Below, one piece after another: positions 9,804 to 19,057 of a DNA stretch of 53,606 nt (position 1 is its first letter; each line of letters starts with the position of its first letter). A program made the translations under genes and the position numbers. Origin of the DNA: Halorubrum sp. F4 (GTDB lineage Archaea; Halobacteriota; Halobacteria; Halobacteriales; Haloferacaceae); the NCBI RefSeq assembly GCF_027257195.1, contig NZ_JAPDFS010000003.1, forward strand, positions 5,480-59,085. The letters run 5' to 3'. The notes beneath the pieces were generated by a model. The model was not told where the DNA came from. It did not search any database and saw nothing but the letters and a program-made list of their open reading frames with translations.

Positions 9804-10631
9804 TCACACCACGAGGGAGACGACGCCGCCGCCGACGATCGCGAGTCCGCCGAGTCCGAAACAGACGGCCCAGAACGGAACGCGCTCGACGATCCGCATC
9901 AGCGCGTCGATCGTGACGTAGCCGACGACCGCGCTGACTCCGAGCGCGGCAGCAGCCGGACCGGGAGCGATCCCGGGAAGTCCTCCCGCATCGAGGAGCG
10001 TCAGAACCGCCGCGCCGAGACTCGCGGGAATCGAGATCAGAAACGACAGACGGAACGCCGCCGGCGGATCGTAGCTCCGAAACAACAGCGTGCTCGTCGT
10101 CACGCCCGACCGTGAGATCCCCGGAAGGATCGCGAACCCCTGTGCGGCACCCACGAGCAGGGAATCGACGAGCGTCGGGTCGGTGCTCCCGCCCATCGAC
10201 ACCGACTCCGAGGCGTACGTCAGGACGCCGGTCGCGATGAGAAGGAATCCGATGACGGCGATGAACACGCCCCCGGTGAGCCGACCGGCCAGATCCACGG
10301 CGAAGACGTACAGCGGGATCCCGACGATGCCGGTCATGGCGCTGGCGAGGACGACGTACGAGACGAGCGCGTTGTCGCCGTCGTATGCGCCGGTCGGTCG
10401 CCAGCCGGGAGTCGCCCGCAACGCGGTCAGGATCTCCTCGCGGTAGTACGTCGCCGCCGAGAGCGTCGTCCCGACCTGCAGGAAGAGCGCGAGCTGTAGG
10501 GCGGCATCGGGCTCCGTACCGACGAACGTGAGGAACAGCGCGAGGTTCCCCTGGCTCGAGACCGGAAGCCACTCGACGACGCCCTGAACGACCCCGGCGA
10601 GGACCGCGATGAGGAGGTCCGTGTCCGTCAC
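9804..10631 (-). CDS. uppP: UppP/BacA-like polyprenyl diphosphatase
   Basis: The family dephosphorylates undecaprenyl (in archaea probably dolichyl) diphosphate, recycling the lipid carrier for glycan assembly. The 275-residue protein is of usual length with about eight membrane segments. The two family signatures are present: VVEWLPVSSQG near residues 18-28, containing the catalytic Glu, and LPGISRSGVTTS around residues 170-181 (PGxSRSxxT phosphate loop). The start is GTG 10629-10631. It lies upstream of the surface-glycoprotein gene on the same strand, which fits a role in envelope glycosylation, although the two are separated by an AT-rich promoter region. Confidence 0.85.
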   Translation of the reverse strand: MTDTDLLIAVLAGVVQGVVEWLPVSSQGNLALFLTFVGTEPDAALQLALFLQVGTTLSAATYYREEILTALRATPGWRPTGAYDGDNALVSYVVLASAMTGIVGIPLYVFAVDLAGRLTGGVFIAVIGFLLIATGVLTYASESVSMGGSTDPTLVDSLLVGAAQGFAILPGISRSGVTTSTLLFRSYDPPAAFRLSFLISIPASLGAAVLTLLDAGGLPGIAPGPAAAALGVSAVVGYVTIDALMRIVERVPFWAVCFGLGGLAIVGGGVVSLVV

Positions 10632-10705
10632 GTCTCACACTGGCGCGATCCGGGTACTTAAGCAGCACCGATCCCTGCGAAGCGAACCTCGACGACGAAT
10701 CCTGA

Positions 10706-11467
10706 CTACCGCCGGTCGTCATTCGACTCCTGGTTCGACTCCACCGCGTCCGAATCCTCCGGGAAGAGCGTCGGCTCTGGATCCTCCGACGAGTCACTAG
10801 CGTCGTCCGGGAAGAGCGTCGGCTCCGGATCGGTCGATGACGTTTCCCCGTCATCGGTGAGCAGGTCCGACTGGGTACCGTCCGGCATCTCGTCATCTTC
10901 GGTCGAAACGTCGGTTTCGTCCGAGCCAGTCGGCTCGTCGATCGCCTCCGGCGGGGCCGGCGGCTCCAGTGCACGAACCAGGAGTTCGACGGGACGGGTG
11001 TCGCGGACCTCGGCCCAACTCCGTCGGTCGCGCAGTCCTGCAGCACCGACCACGTAGAGCACGAGCGCACCCGCGAGAAGGGTCCGCGAGACGGCGTCGT
11101 CGGCGACCGCGGCGAGGAAGGCGACCGATCCTACACCCACGGCGAGACCGCCGGCGACGCGCAGAGGTGACTCACGAACCTGCGTTATCGCGACTTTGAC
11201 CGCCCTAGCGAGGATCGATCCCGCCATGGCACCGACGAGGAAGTCTATGATCCAGTCGAGGATCCCGAGGAAGGGCCCGACCGTCCACGTCTCGCGGAGG
11301 TCGATCACGATCACGTCCGGGTCGGGCTCGGCGGTGAGCCATCGGTACAACCACGAGGCGCGGACCGCGCTCGCGACGCGGTCGCCCGCGGCTCGGGCCC
11401 GTTCGAGGACGACCGAGCCCGAACCGACACGCGAGAGGAGTCCCCCGTCCGCGTCACGAGTCGTCAT
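10706..11467 (-). CDS. Haloarchaeal membrane protein with acidic tail repeats
   Basis: I do not recognise this 253-residue protein beyond being of haloarchaeal type. Residues 1-60 are soluble, then hydrophobic segments at about 64-90 and 103-140 suggest two to four membrane helices. The last 85 residues are a strongly acidic, disordered tail. The tail carries a repeated unit around DPEPTLFPDD / DPEPTLFPED, about 15 residues apart, separated by Ser/Asp linkers. It follows the DUF4330 gene by about 70 bases on the same strand and precedes uppP, so an envelope-related operon is possible. Function unknown. Confidence 0.6.
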   Translation of the reverse strand: MTTRDADGGLLSRVGSGSVVLERARAAGDRVASAVRASWLYRWLTAEPDPDVIVIDLRETWTVGPFLGILDWIIDFLVGAMAGSILARAVKVAITQVRESPLRVAGGLAVGVGSVAFLAAVADDAVSRTLLAGALVLYVVGAAGLRDRRSWAEVRDTRPVELLVRALEPPAPPEAIDEPTGSDETDVSTEDDEMPDGTQSDLLTDDGETSSTDPEPTLFPDDASDSSEDPEPTLFPEDSDAVESNQESNDDRR

Positions 11468-11537
11468 CGGGTGAACTGATCGGGTGGAGCGTCAAACCGG
11501 TTGTGGTCGCGTGGGCAGCCGCCGACGGTCCTCGGAC

Positions 11538-12638
11538 TCATCCGCTCACGTTGACGACCGTCGCGCGGACGGTGACGGTGCCGAGATCGATCGTCACGGT
11601 CTCGCCCTGCCGGAGCGGTTCGCCCTTGAATCGCGGGCCGGAGACGGTCTCGCGAACCTGGAGTTCGGTCGTGAGCGTCACCTCGCGGTCGATCGGGTGG
11701 TCGACCACGTTCACCGACCCGTTGTCGCCGGTGGCGATGATGAGCGAGGGGCGGGTGTCGACGGCGGTGACGCGTGCGACGGTGTCGCCGCCCGCCTCCT
11801 CGACCATTCCCGGCTCGAGCGCGTCTGCCATGTCCTCCCGGACGTCGTCCATTCGGAGGGTAACCGTGCGGGTGGATGCCGAGCCCAGCTGGAGCTCGCC
11901 GCCGACACGCTCGATCCGTCCGTTGATCGTATAATCGGCGGTCGACAATCGAACGTTCTGGCCACGTCGTACCGGGTTCCCGCCGAAGCGTTGATCCCCG
12001 CTCTGCCGGTGTGTCCGAAGCGTCGCGGCGACGAACACTCGGCGGCGGTCGGGGTCGTTGGTCGCGAACTGCGTCACGTTCCTGATCGTCGCGACCGTCC
12101 GGCCCGCGAGGCGGACCTCGTCTCCGGGAGAGACGTCCTCGGCGTCCGCGGTCGCGAGCGTGTCCCGGAGGACGACCGTCGTCTCCTCGCGGTCGAGCGC
12201 GTCGCCGTCGCCCACCGCTCGGATCCGTCCGTCCAGCGTGTAGCGGTCGGTGTTGAGCGAGAGGCTGCGACCGAGCCGCAGCGGGGCGTCCCCGTACGCG
12301 ATTGAGCCGTCGTTCTCGAGTTCGCCCTCGAGCGCGACGCGGAGGGTGACCCCGATGTCGTTCCCGCGTGGGGTAAGGTGGACGTCGGTGACGGTCATCG
12401 TGGAGACGTCGTTCGGGCTGTAGGTGTCGCCCTCGTTTATCGCGTCGACGATGTACGCCGGCTGGGTTCCCATATCGAGGGTCGCGTAGGTGGAGTCGAG
12501 ATTCGGTTCGGGTTCGGGGTCGTCGGAGAACACGAGCGCGACGCCGGCGACGCCGACCGCAAGGACCAACAGCACGACGAGCGCGTCGACGACGTTGACG
12601 ACGCCGAGGAGGTCGCCGTCGTCGTCGATCAGTTCCAT
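11538..12638 (-). CDS. DUF4330-type membrane-anchored protein
   Basis: This 366-residue protein starts with the family-typical MELIDDDGDLLGVVNVVDA followed by one hydrophobic segment at about residues 15-37 (VVLLVLAVGVAGVALVF). The remaining 320 residues are extracytoplasmic beta-rich sequence with repeated modules, each containing a G-x-V/L-R-x-G-Q/D-x-V segment, which looks like stacked beta-barrels. The role is unknown. ATG is at 12636-12638. The gene is divergent from the aglF-like gene, with 290 bases between them. Confidence 0.7.
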   Translation of the reverse strand: MELIDDDGDLLGVVNVVDALVVLLVLAVGVAGVALVFSDDPEPEPNLDSTYATLDMGTQPAYIVDAINEGDTYSPNDVSTMTVTDVHLTPRGNDIGVTLRVALEGELENDGSIAYGDAPLRLGRSLSLNTDRYTLDGRIRAVGDGDALDREETTVVLRDTLATADAEDVSPGDEVRLAGRTVATIRNVTQFATNDPDRRRVFVAATLRTHRQSGDQRFGGNPVRRGQNVRLSTADYTINGRIERVGGELQLGSASTRTVTLRMDDVREDMADALEPGMVEEAGGDTVARVTAVDTRPSLIIATGDNGSVNVVDHPIDREVTLTTELQVRETVSGPRFKGEPLRQGETVTIDLGTVTVRATVVNVSG

Positions 12639-12928
12639 GAGGGACCACCCGTGAATCGCATTAACCCATGGGTGTTAGGCGGGGAGTAAAACGGTTCCCC
12701 TTTCGGAGGCGGACGAACTCGACGGGAGCGGGCCAGTCGATGACCGGGGAGGGAATCTGGATCTCCACTCCGGCGAGCTCCACCCCGGCGGTCACGGACG
12801 ATCGCCATCGCCATCGAGGGTGAGAGAGCACGTTTCGTCCGACTCCATTCGTGGTTCGATCTACGCGTTCGGCTCGACGATCGGGGAGTGAAAACGTATT
12901 TATCGCGCTACTGGTGTGTATGTGACAT
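12639..12928. other. Divergent intergenic region, DUF4330 / aglF-like
   Basis: These 290 bases separate two divergent starts. I see no credible gene; a minus-strand 61-codon frame at 12629-12814 overlaps the start of DUF4330 and has no recognisable composition. The right end holds the aglF-like promoter, and the left part presumably holds the DUF4330 promoter. Confidence 0.5.
12896..12905 (+). promoter_or_regulatory. TATA box of the aglF-like gene
   Basis: GTATTTATCG is centred about 28 bases before ATG 12929 and preceded by an A-rich AAAAC that could serve as a BRE. The spacing predicts a leaderless mRNA. Confidence 0.6.
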
Positions 12929-13714
12929 ATGCAAGCAGTCGTGCTCGCCGCCGGCGAAGGGACGCGGCTTCGACCCCTCACGGAGGAGAAACCCAAGGGG
13001 ATGGTCGAGGTCGCGGGCAAGCCCATACTGACGCACTGTTTCGAACAGCTGGCCGAGCTCGGGGCCGACGAGCTGTACGTCGTCGTGGGGTACCGCAAGG
13101 AGGCGATCATCGAGTACTACGGCGACGAGTTCGAGGGCGTCCCGATCACGTACTCCCACCAGCGCGAACAGCTCGGACTCGCCCACGCGCTGCTCACCGT
13201 CGAGGAGCACATCGACGACGACTTCATGTTGATGCTCGGCGACAACGTGTTCCGCGCGAACCTCGAGGACGTCGTCAACCGCCAGCGGGAGACGCGCGCC
13301 GACGCCGCGTTCCTCGTCGAGGAGGTCCCCTACGAGGAGGCGAGCCGGTACGGCGTGTGTGACACGAACCAGTACGGCGAGATCGTCGAGGTCGTCGAGA
13401 AGCCCGAGGACCCGCCGAGCAACCTCGTGATGACCGGCTTCTACACGTTCACGCCCGCGATCTTCCACGCGTGTCACCTCGTTCAGCCCTCCAACCGCGG
13501 CGAGTTCGAGATCTCCGACGCGGTCGACCTCCTTCTCGCGTCCGGCCGGACCATCGACGCGATCCGCATGGACGGATGGCGAACCGACATCGGCTACCCC
13601 GAAGACCGGGAGAACGCCGAGGAACGGCTGATCGAGGAGCGCGGCGAGGTGGTCAACGGGGCCGACGAGACGGGAGGCGAGGACGCCGAGACCGCGGCCT
13701 CCGAGGAGTCGTGA
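12929..13714 (+). CDS. Sugar-1-phosphate nucleotidyltransferase, AglF-like
   Basis: The enzyme joins NTP with a sugar-1-phosphate to make an NDP-sugar and PPi. The N-terminal signature VVLAAGEGTRLRPLT (residues 4-18) followed by KPKGM is the nucleotide-binding and lysine motif of the family, and GDNVF near residue 106 holds the metal-binding Asp. The 261-residue length lacks the extra beta-helix of acyltransferase-type GlmU. Haloferax AglF, a glucose-1-phosphate uridylyltransferase of N-glycosylation, is the best-known similar protein, but substrate specificity (UTP or dTTP, glucose or another sugar) cannot be read off. The last 25 residues are an acidic tail. No other agl genes are adjacent. 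Confidence 0.8.
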   Translation: MQAVVLAAGEGTRLRPLTEEKPKGMVEVAGKPILTHCFEQLAELGADELYVVVGYRKEAIIEYYGDEFEGVPITYSHQREQLGLAHALLTVEEHIDDDFMLMLGDNVFRANLEDVVNRQRETRADAAFLVEEVPYEEASRYGVCDTNQYGEIVEVVEKPEDPPSNLVMTGFYTFTPAIFHACHLVQPSNRGEFEISDAVDLLLASGRTIDAIRMDGWRTDIGYPEDRENAEERLIEERGEVVNGADETGGEDAETAASEES

Positions 13715-13791
13715 GGAGGACGGCCGACGTGTTCGAACGGACCACCCGACGTTCCCGGTCGGGCGAGTGAGTCACGAGTTGGATCGGTTGG

Positions 13792-13841
13792 GTTTCCGTA
13801 GGATCGGCTCCCGTTTCCGTAGGATCAGCCCCCGTTCTCCG
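13792..13841. repeat. Short tandem repeat, 21-base unit
   Basis: Two near-identical 21-base units (GTTTCCGTAGGATC followed by GGCTCCC or AGCCCCC, starting at 13792 and 13813) and a partial third lie in the gap between the convergent aglF-like and halorhodopsin genes. Confidence 0.7.
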
Positions 13842-13870
13842 AAAGCGCGCACGGGCGTTCGAGATCGGCG

Positions 13871-14725
13871 TCAGTCGTCGGCAGGAGCCGTAGTACCGCC
13901 TACCGAACCGAGTCCGGAGGCCACATCGGAGACGGTACGTTCGTTACTGGCGACCCACCGGAGCAGCAGGAACGCGAAGACGTACTTCGCGACGATATCC
14001 ATGGCGCTGTACGCCCACGAGGTGTATGCGACGTCGAGTACCGCGAACCCCTCGGCACCGAGCGCCCAGAAGATCGGGTAGCCGAGCCAGAGGACGACGG
14101 TGAGGATCTTCAGCGTGTCGAATATCTCCGTGGTTCCCGCGATCTCGGCGTCCCGGGTCCACTCGACGAGGAGGACGTACAGCACGACGGCGAAGAACGC
14201 ACAGCTGATCGCGTACCAGAACCAACGAAGCGCGTAGGAGGACGTGGTGAGCGCGGCCGCGAGGCCAGTGACGCACATCCCGATGTCCATCACGATCACG
14301 GTGAACAGTTTGGTGAGGTTCGACCCGGCGAGTAGTCCGAGCGCGAGCAGGATCATCGGCGTCGACAACGCCCACGTGAGGTACCGCCCCCACATCGTGA
14401 GCACCTCCTCGCCCGCCAGCGGGTGACCGGCCGGCATCTCGAGGAAGCTCACCGTGAGCCCGGAGGCCAGTCCCAGATAGCTCGAGATGGAGACGAGCGG
14501 AACCATGAGCGTCGCGACGAAGATGAGCTGTGAGCGCGGATCCTCGACGTTTCGACCCATGTAGACGAAAAGCAGGATCGACAGTCCCGCGAGCGCGATG
14601 TTCGCCCAGAACGAGAGATTCAACAACTGGTCCGCCCGTATCTCCCGATACACCTCCGTCTGGGTCAACTCCATCGGAACGCCCTGTGACGCGAGCGCGA
14701 GGTCGGCTACGGCTGTTTCGATCAT
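13871..14725 (-). CDS. hop: Halorhodopsin (light-driven chloride pump)
   Basis: This 284-residue seven-helix microbial rhodopsin carries the chloride-pump triad. Aligned to bacteriorhodopsin D85/T89/D96 in helix C, the residues are T117, S121 and A128 (GRYLTWALSTPM). The retinal Schiff-base lysine is K247 in SAMDIVAKYVF. Helix F/G signatures (WLGYPIFWALG) are intact. It pumps chloride inward with yellow-orange light, aiding osmotic balance and membrane potential. The start ATG 14723-14725 leaves a short 35-residue N-terminal extension before helix A, as in known halorhodopsins. It is not accompanied by bat, brp or blh, so retinal synthesis genes must be elsewhere. It is divergent from the halocyanin gene. 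Confidence 0.95.
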   Translation of the reverse strand: MIETAVADLALASQGVPMELTQTEVYREIRADQLLNLSFWANIALAGLSILLFVYMGRNVEDPRSQLIFVATLMVPLVSISSYLGLASGLTVSFLEMPAGHPLAGEEVLTMWGRYLTWALSTPMILLALGLLAGSNLTKLFTVIVMDIGMCVTGLAAALTTSSYALRWFWYAISCAFFAVVLYVLLVEWTRDAEIAGTTEIFDTLKILTVVLWLGYPIFWALGAEGFAVLDVAYTSWAYSAMDIVAKYVFAFLLLRWVASNERTVSDVASGLGSVGGTTAPADD

Positions 14726-14936
14726 GTAACACTCTAATTTCGAGAAGTAATCACATAACGGCAATACCCAACCAGTGTGGTATCTCACGCCGGAATACGC
14801 AGACTGTGAGGTGATCCGACAGGATCGCGAACGACGGGACGATCCGACGAGATCACGAACGCCGGAACCACCCGACGGCCTCCCGATCTCCGAGACCAAC
14901 CGCGGTATTGAAACGGTCGAAACCCTGAGGACGAAC

Positions 14937-15350
14937 ATGTACCGGAGACGGTTCCTCGGGCGGGCCGGCGCGGCCGGCGTCGCGGTCGGGTCCGCTCTCG
15001 CGCTTTCCGGATGTCTCGCCGATCCGTACGACGTGGGGATGACCGCGACCGGGTTCGTCCCCGAGGAGGTGACCGTCGAGGTCGGCGACACCGTCGTCTG
15101 GGAGAACACGAGCGTCCGCGGGCACACCGTCACCGCCTACGAGGACGCGATCCCCGAGGAGGCCGAGTACTTCGCCTCCGGGGGCTTCGAGAGCGAGGCC
15201 GCCGCCCGCGAGGCCTGGTCCGACTTCGGCGGCCGCCTCGAGAACGGCGACCGCTTTTCGCACACCTTCTCGGTTCCGGGGCGATACGACTACGTCTGTA
15301 TCCCTCACGAGACCGGCGGGATGGTCGGGGCCGTGGTCGTCGAGGAGTGA
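14937..15350 (+). CDS. Halocyanin-like blue copper lipoprotein
   Basis: This 137-residue secreted electron carrier starts at ATG 14937 with a twin-arginine signal (YRRRFLG) and a lipobox LSGC ending at C26, so it is exported folded and lipid-anchored outside the membrane. The mature part is a single plastocyanin-like domain with type I copper ligands H63, C121, H124 and M129 (GHTV; then C-x2-H-x4-M). The segment between the first and later ligands (about 75-105) is longer and acidic. It heads a copper-related block with the SafE-like and P-type ATPase genes downstream on the same strand, after a roughly 105-base gap. Confidence 0.9.
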   Translation: MYRRRFLGRAGAAGVAVGSALALSGCLADPYDVGMTATGFVPEEVTVEVGDTVVWENTSVRGHTVTAYEDAIPEEAEYFASGGFESEAAAREAWSDFGGRLENGDRFSHTFSVPGRYDYVCIPHETGGMVGAVVVEE

Positions 15351-15455
15351 GATGACCGTCGACCTCCCGCGTGCGGTTCGACGGTTCGGCGGCTCGGCAG
15401 TTCCCCGTCGCTCGGAACCGACGAAACCCATTACCGCACGCGCCCCCAACTCGCG

Positions 15456-16415
15456 TTGAACCACGCGATGGACCCATCCAGCATGCTCGGTACCGACGTT
15501 CTGTTGTTCCTCGCCATCGGCCTGCTCGGCGGGGCCCACTGTATCGGGATGTGCGGGCCCCTCGTCACGACGTACGCGGCACGGATGGACCCCGACGCGG
15601 GACGGACGGACGGCGGAACACACGGAACGACCGGCGGCACACGTGGGACGGCCGGCGGGACGCACGGAACGGCCGGGGAGACGGCCGACGGGACGTCCCG
15701 AACAGACCAAACAGGCCGAACCGGCCGCGCCGACCGCGACGCCCGTGGCGGCCACCTCACCACCTATGAGGTGCGCCAGCACGCGCTCTTCAACCTCGGG
15801 CGGACGGTGAGTTACGCCGCCATCGGTACGGCGCTCGGCGCGCTCGGCGGAGCGGTGCTCGTGACGACCGCGACGCTGACGGGCGCGGCGGGGACGGTCC
15901 GCGGGATCGTCGGACTCGGCGTCGGTCTCGTCGTGATGGCGGTCGGGGTCCGGTACGTCCTCGGCGGCACGACCGGCGGCGTCCATCTTCCGGGGCTCCA
16001 GCGGGTCACGGGCTGGCTGACCGGCCACGTCGACCGGCTCGCGAACGGCCCGGGGATCGTCGCGCTCGGCGCGGTCCACGGACTCCTCCCCTGTCCGATC
16101 CTCTACCCGGCGTACCTGTACGCGTTCGCCAGCGGGTCGGCGCTCTCGGGGGGTCTCGCGCTGGCCGCGCTCGGCGTCGGAACGATGCCCGCGGTGTTCC
16201 TGTACGGCACCCTGATCGGGAGCGTCGACGCGGTCCACCGGCGGCGGGTCCACCGCCTGCTCGGGGTCGCGTTCCTCGCGCTCGGGTACGTCCTGTTCGC
16301 ACACGGGCTGATGTCGATCGGGATCCACGTCCCGCACCCGCGGCTGCCGTTCTGGAACCCGCTCGACGCGAGGATGGGCGGGATGAGCGGGATGGCCAGC
16401 CACGGGGGTGGCTAG
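15456..16415 (+). CDS. SafE/CcdA-like membrane protein of a copper block
   Basis: This 319-residue protein of the TauE/SafE (DsbD-like) type has about six membrane helices. The first helix ends in HCIGMCGPL (about residues 29-37), a His/Cys/Met-rich motif typical of the family and suited to metal or thiol chemistry. A second conserved GLLPCP lies near residue 212. Between them residues 48-90 are a Gly/Thr/Arg low-complexity loop of GGTHGT/GGTRGT repeats, unusual for the family. The last 20 residues contain GGMSGM, also metal-prone. The coding end overlaps the P-type ATPase start by 8 bases, so the two are translationally coupled. In bacteria such genes accompany CcoI in cytochrome oxidase copper supply; that role is inferred. 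A second ATG at 15468 is possible. Confidence 0.8.
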   Translation: MNHAMDPSSMLGTDVLLFLAIGLLGGAHCIGMCGPLVTTYAARMDPDAGRTDGGTHGTTGGTRGTAGGTHGTAGETADGTSRTDQTGRTGRADRDARGGHLTTYEVRQHALFNLGRTVSYAAIGTALGALGGAVLVTTATLTGAAGTVRGIVGLGVGLVVMAVGVRYVLGGTTGGVHLPGLQRVTGWLTGHVDRLANGPGIVALGAVHGLLPCPILYPAYLYAFASGSALSGGLALAALGVGTMPAVFLYGTLIGSVDAVHRRRVHRLLGVAFLALGYVLFAHGLMSIGIHVPHPRLPFWNPLDARMGGMSGMASHGGG

Positions 16416-18945
16416 CGTGCCCGAAAACGCCGATCGCTCCCCCGGGTCCGACCCCGACTGTACGCTGTGTGACCTCCCGACCGAGGGGGTCGACGTCGTC
16501 GACGACGACGGCAACCGCTTCTGCTGTGTCGGCTGTCGGGACGTGTACGACGCGCTCGGCGACGTCGACGTGGACGCCGACGAGGTCGCGGCCCGTCGGG
16601 ATCGCGAGAGCGAGGCGACGGACGCCGATGCGGACGCGGATACAACGGTCCCCGCCGGCCACGAGGCGACCTTCCTCGAGGTCGACGGGATGCACTGTGC
16701 GACCTGCGAGGCGTTCATCGAGACGGTCGCGACCGACACGGCGGGCGTCAGCGCCGCGAGCGCCAGCTACGTCACCGACACCGTGCGAGTCGACCACGAC
16801 CCCGCCGACGTCTCCGCGGACGACCTCGCGGACGCCGTGAGCGGGCTCGGCTACAGCGCGTACTCGCGCGACGACGCCTTCTCGCGCCGGCAGGCGGACA
16901 ACATGGCGACCGCGCGGCTCGCGATCGGCGTGCTCGTCGGGATGGCGGTGATGTTACAGTACATCGTGTTGATCTACCCGACGTACTTCGCGTTCCCCTT
17001 CTACGACGAGCGGACGCTCTCGTACCTCAACGAGGCGATGTCCTCGACTTCTGGGACGTACTTCTTCATCGTGCTCGGCGTGTTGACGACGATCGTCCTC
17101 CTCGTCACCGGCAAGCCGATCCTCCGGGGGGCGTACGTGAGCGCGCGGACGCGCTCGCCGAACATGGACCTGCTCGTCGCCATCGCCGCCGTCAGCGCGT
17201 ACCTCTACAGCACGCTGGCGGTCGCGCTGCTTCCCGACCCCTCGATCTACTACGACGTGACCGTCGCGATAATCGTGATCGTCACCGTCGGCAACCACTA
17301 CGAGTCGTCGGTCAAGCGGCGGGCGACCGAGCTGCTCTCCGATCTCACCGCGGTCCAGGTCGATACCGCCCGACGGGTCGGTCGCGAAGGGGACGACGAG
17401 GGCGGCGAGGAACGGGGAGAGCCGACCGAGGTCGCGATCGACGCGCTGGAGCCGGGCGACCGCGTGCTCGTTCGCGCCGGCGAGCGGATTCCGGTGGACG
17501 GCGAGGCGGTCGACGGCGACGCCGCCGTCGACGAGTCGGTCGTCACCGGGGAGTCGATGCCGGTCCGCAAGGAGCCGGGCGACGCGGTGGTCGGCGGCTC
17601 CGTCGTCGCCGACGGCTCGCTGACGGTGGCCGTGGGCGACGACGCCAGCTCCAGTCTCGACCGGGTCGCGGAACTCGTCTGGGACCTCCAGAGCGGGAAC
17701 CACGGCGTCCAGAAGCTCGCGGACCGGCTCGCGACCGTCTTCGTCCCCGTCGTGCTCGCGGTCGCGGTCGTCGCCGCCGCGGCCAACCTCGTCTTGGGCA
17801 ACGGGGTCGCGACCGCGATGCTCGTCGGGCTCACGGTGCTCATCGTCTCGTGCCCGTGCGCGCTCGGGCTCGCGACCCCGCTCGCGGTCGCCGCCGGCCT
17901 CCGCGACGCGCTCGAACGCTCCATCGTGGTCTTCGACGACACCGTCTTCGAGCGGATCCGCGGGGCCGACGCCGTCGTCTTCGACAAGACCGGGACGCTG
18001 ACGACGGGCGAGATGCGCGTTCTCGATCGCGACGTCGACGACGACCTGCTCGCGCTCGCCTCGGCGTTGGAGTCGCGCTCGGCACACCCGGTCGGCCGGG
18101 CTATCGCGGCGGCGCGGGCGGACTCCTCCGGGGGACCCGCCACCGACGGCGGGACGGCGACCGCGGAGACGGCCGGATCCCCCGACGACACCGTCCCCGA
18201 CGACCCCGCCGTCGACGCCTTCGAGAGCCACGCACGCGGCGTCTCCGGCGTCGTCGACGGGAGCGAGGTCGTCGTCGGCCACCCGGACCTGTTCGACGAG
18301 CGCGGCTGGACGGTGCCGGACGCGATCCGCGATGCGGTCGCCGCCGCCCGCGACGTGGGGCGCGTCCCGGTCGCGATCGGTCGCGACGGCGCGGCGGCGG
18401 GGCTCGTCGTCGTCGGCGACGAGCTCCGCGAGGGATGGGAGGAGACGGTCGGCGCGCTCGCCGACTCCGGCGTCGAGGTCGTCGTCCTCACCGGCGACGA
18501 CGCGCGCGCGGCGACCGTCTTCCGCGAGCACGACGCGATCTCGGAGGTGTTCGCCGGGGTGCCGCCGGAGGGAAAAGCCGAGACCGTCGAGCGGCTGAAG
18601 GGCCGCGGGCGGACCGTGATGGTCGGCGACGGCACCAACGACGCGCCGGCGCTCGCGGCCGCGGATCTGGGCATCGCGCTCGGCGGCGGCACCGCCATGG
18701 CGGCCGACGCGGCCGACGTGGCCGTCGTCGACGACGACCTCTCCTCCATCGAGACGATCTTCGAGCTCTCGCGGGCCGCGGGACGTCGCGTGAAGGGGAA
18801 CGTCGGCTGGGCGCTCTGTTACAACGCGATCGCCATTCCGCTCGCGGTGACCGGACTCCTCAACCCGCTCTTCGCCGCGGTGGCGATGGGGCTCTCGAGC
18901 CTGCTGGTGGTGACGAACTCCTCGCGGCCGCTGCTGGCCGAGTGA
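16408..18945 (+). CDS. Copper-translocating P1B-type ATPase (CcoI/CopA-like)
   Basis: This 845-residue pump has an unusual N-terminus: CTLC (C18, C21) and FCCVGC, the Cys-rich metal-binding region seen in CcoI/FixI-type ATPases, then an acidic spacer, then a heavy-metal-associated domain with GMHCATC (C97, C100). Eight membrane segments follow. The ion-path motif is C482-P-C484, the phosphorylation site is D526 in DKTGT, and the hinge [10 protein letters not shown] is present. CPC plus a CcoI-like N-terminus points to Cu(I), perhaps for oxidase assembly rather than simple detoxification; this is inference. GTG 16408 overlaps the upstream SafE-like gene; GTG 16417 is an alternative. Confidence 0.9.
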   Translation: MASVPENADRSPGSDPDCTLCDLPTEGVDVVDDDGNRFCCVGCRDVYDALGDVDVDADEVAARRDRESEATDADADADTTVPAGHEATFLEVDGMHCATCEAFIETVATDTAGVSAASASYVTDTVRVDHDPADVSADDLADAVSGLGYSAYSRDDAFSRRQADNMATARLAIGVLVGMAVMLQYIVLIYPTYFAFPFYDERTLSYLNEAMSSTSGTYFFIVLGVLTTIVLLVTGKPILRGAYVSARTRSPNMDLLVAIAAVSAYLYSTLAVALLPDPSIYYDVTVAIIVIVTVGNHYESSVKRRATELLSDLTAVQVDTARRVGREGDDEGGEERGEPTEVAIDALEPGDRVLVRAGERIPVDGEAVDGDAAVDESVVTGESMPVRKEPGDAVVGGSVVADGSLTVAVGDDASSSLDRVAELVWDLQSGNHGVQKLADRLATVFVPVVLAVAVVAAAANLVLGNGVATAMLVGLTVLIVSCPCALGLATPLAVAAGLRDALERSIVVFDDTVFERIRGADAVVFDKTGTLTTGEMRVLDRDVDDDLLALASALESRSAHPVGRAIAAARADSSGGPATDGGTATAETAGSPDDTVPDDPAVDAFESHARGVSGVVDGSEVVVGHPDLFDERGWTVPDAIRDAVAAARDVGRVPVAIGRDGAAAGLVVVGDELREGWEETVGALADSGVEVVVLTGDDARAATVFREHDAISEVFAGVPPEGKAETVERLKGRGRTVMVGDGTNDAPALAAADLGIALGGGTAMAADAADVAVVDDDLSSIETIFELSRAAGRRVKGNVGWALCYNAIAIPLAVTGLLNPLFAAVAMGLSSLLVVTNSSRPLLAE

Positions 18946-19057
18946 CTCGGAGGCGGATCGGCGGAGTGGCCGGGACGCGGATCGGGTGAATGGACCGTCT
19001 ATCGCCGATGACCGCACCCCGGAACCCTTTTGCACGAACACGGGTCAGGACATGGTA

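Noticed and set aside
12629..12814. 61-codon minus-strand frame in the DUF4330/aglF gap
   Set aside because: It overlaps the DUF4330 start and lacks any conserved-looking feature.
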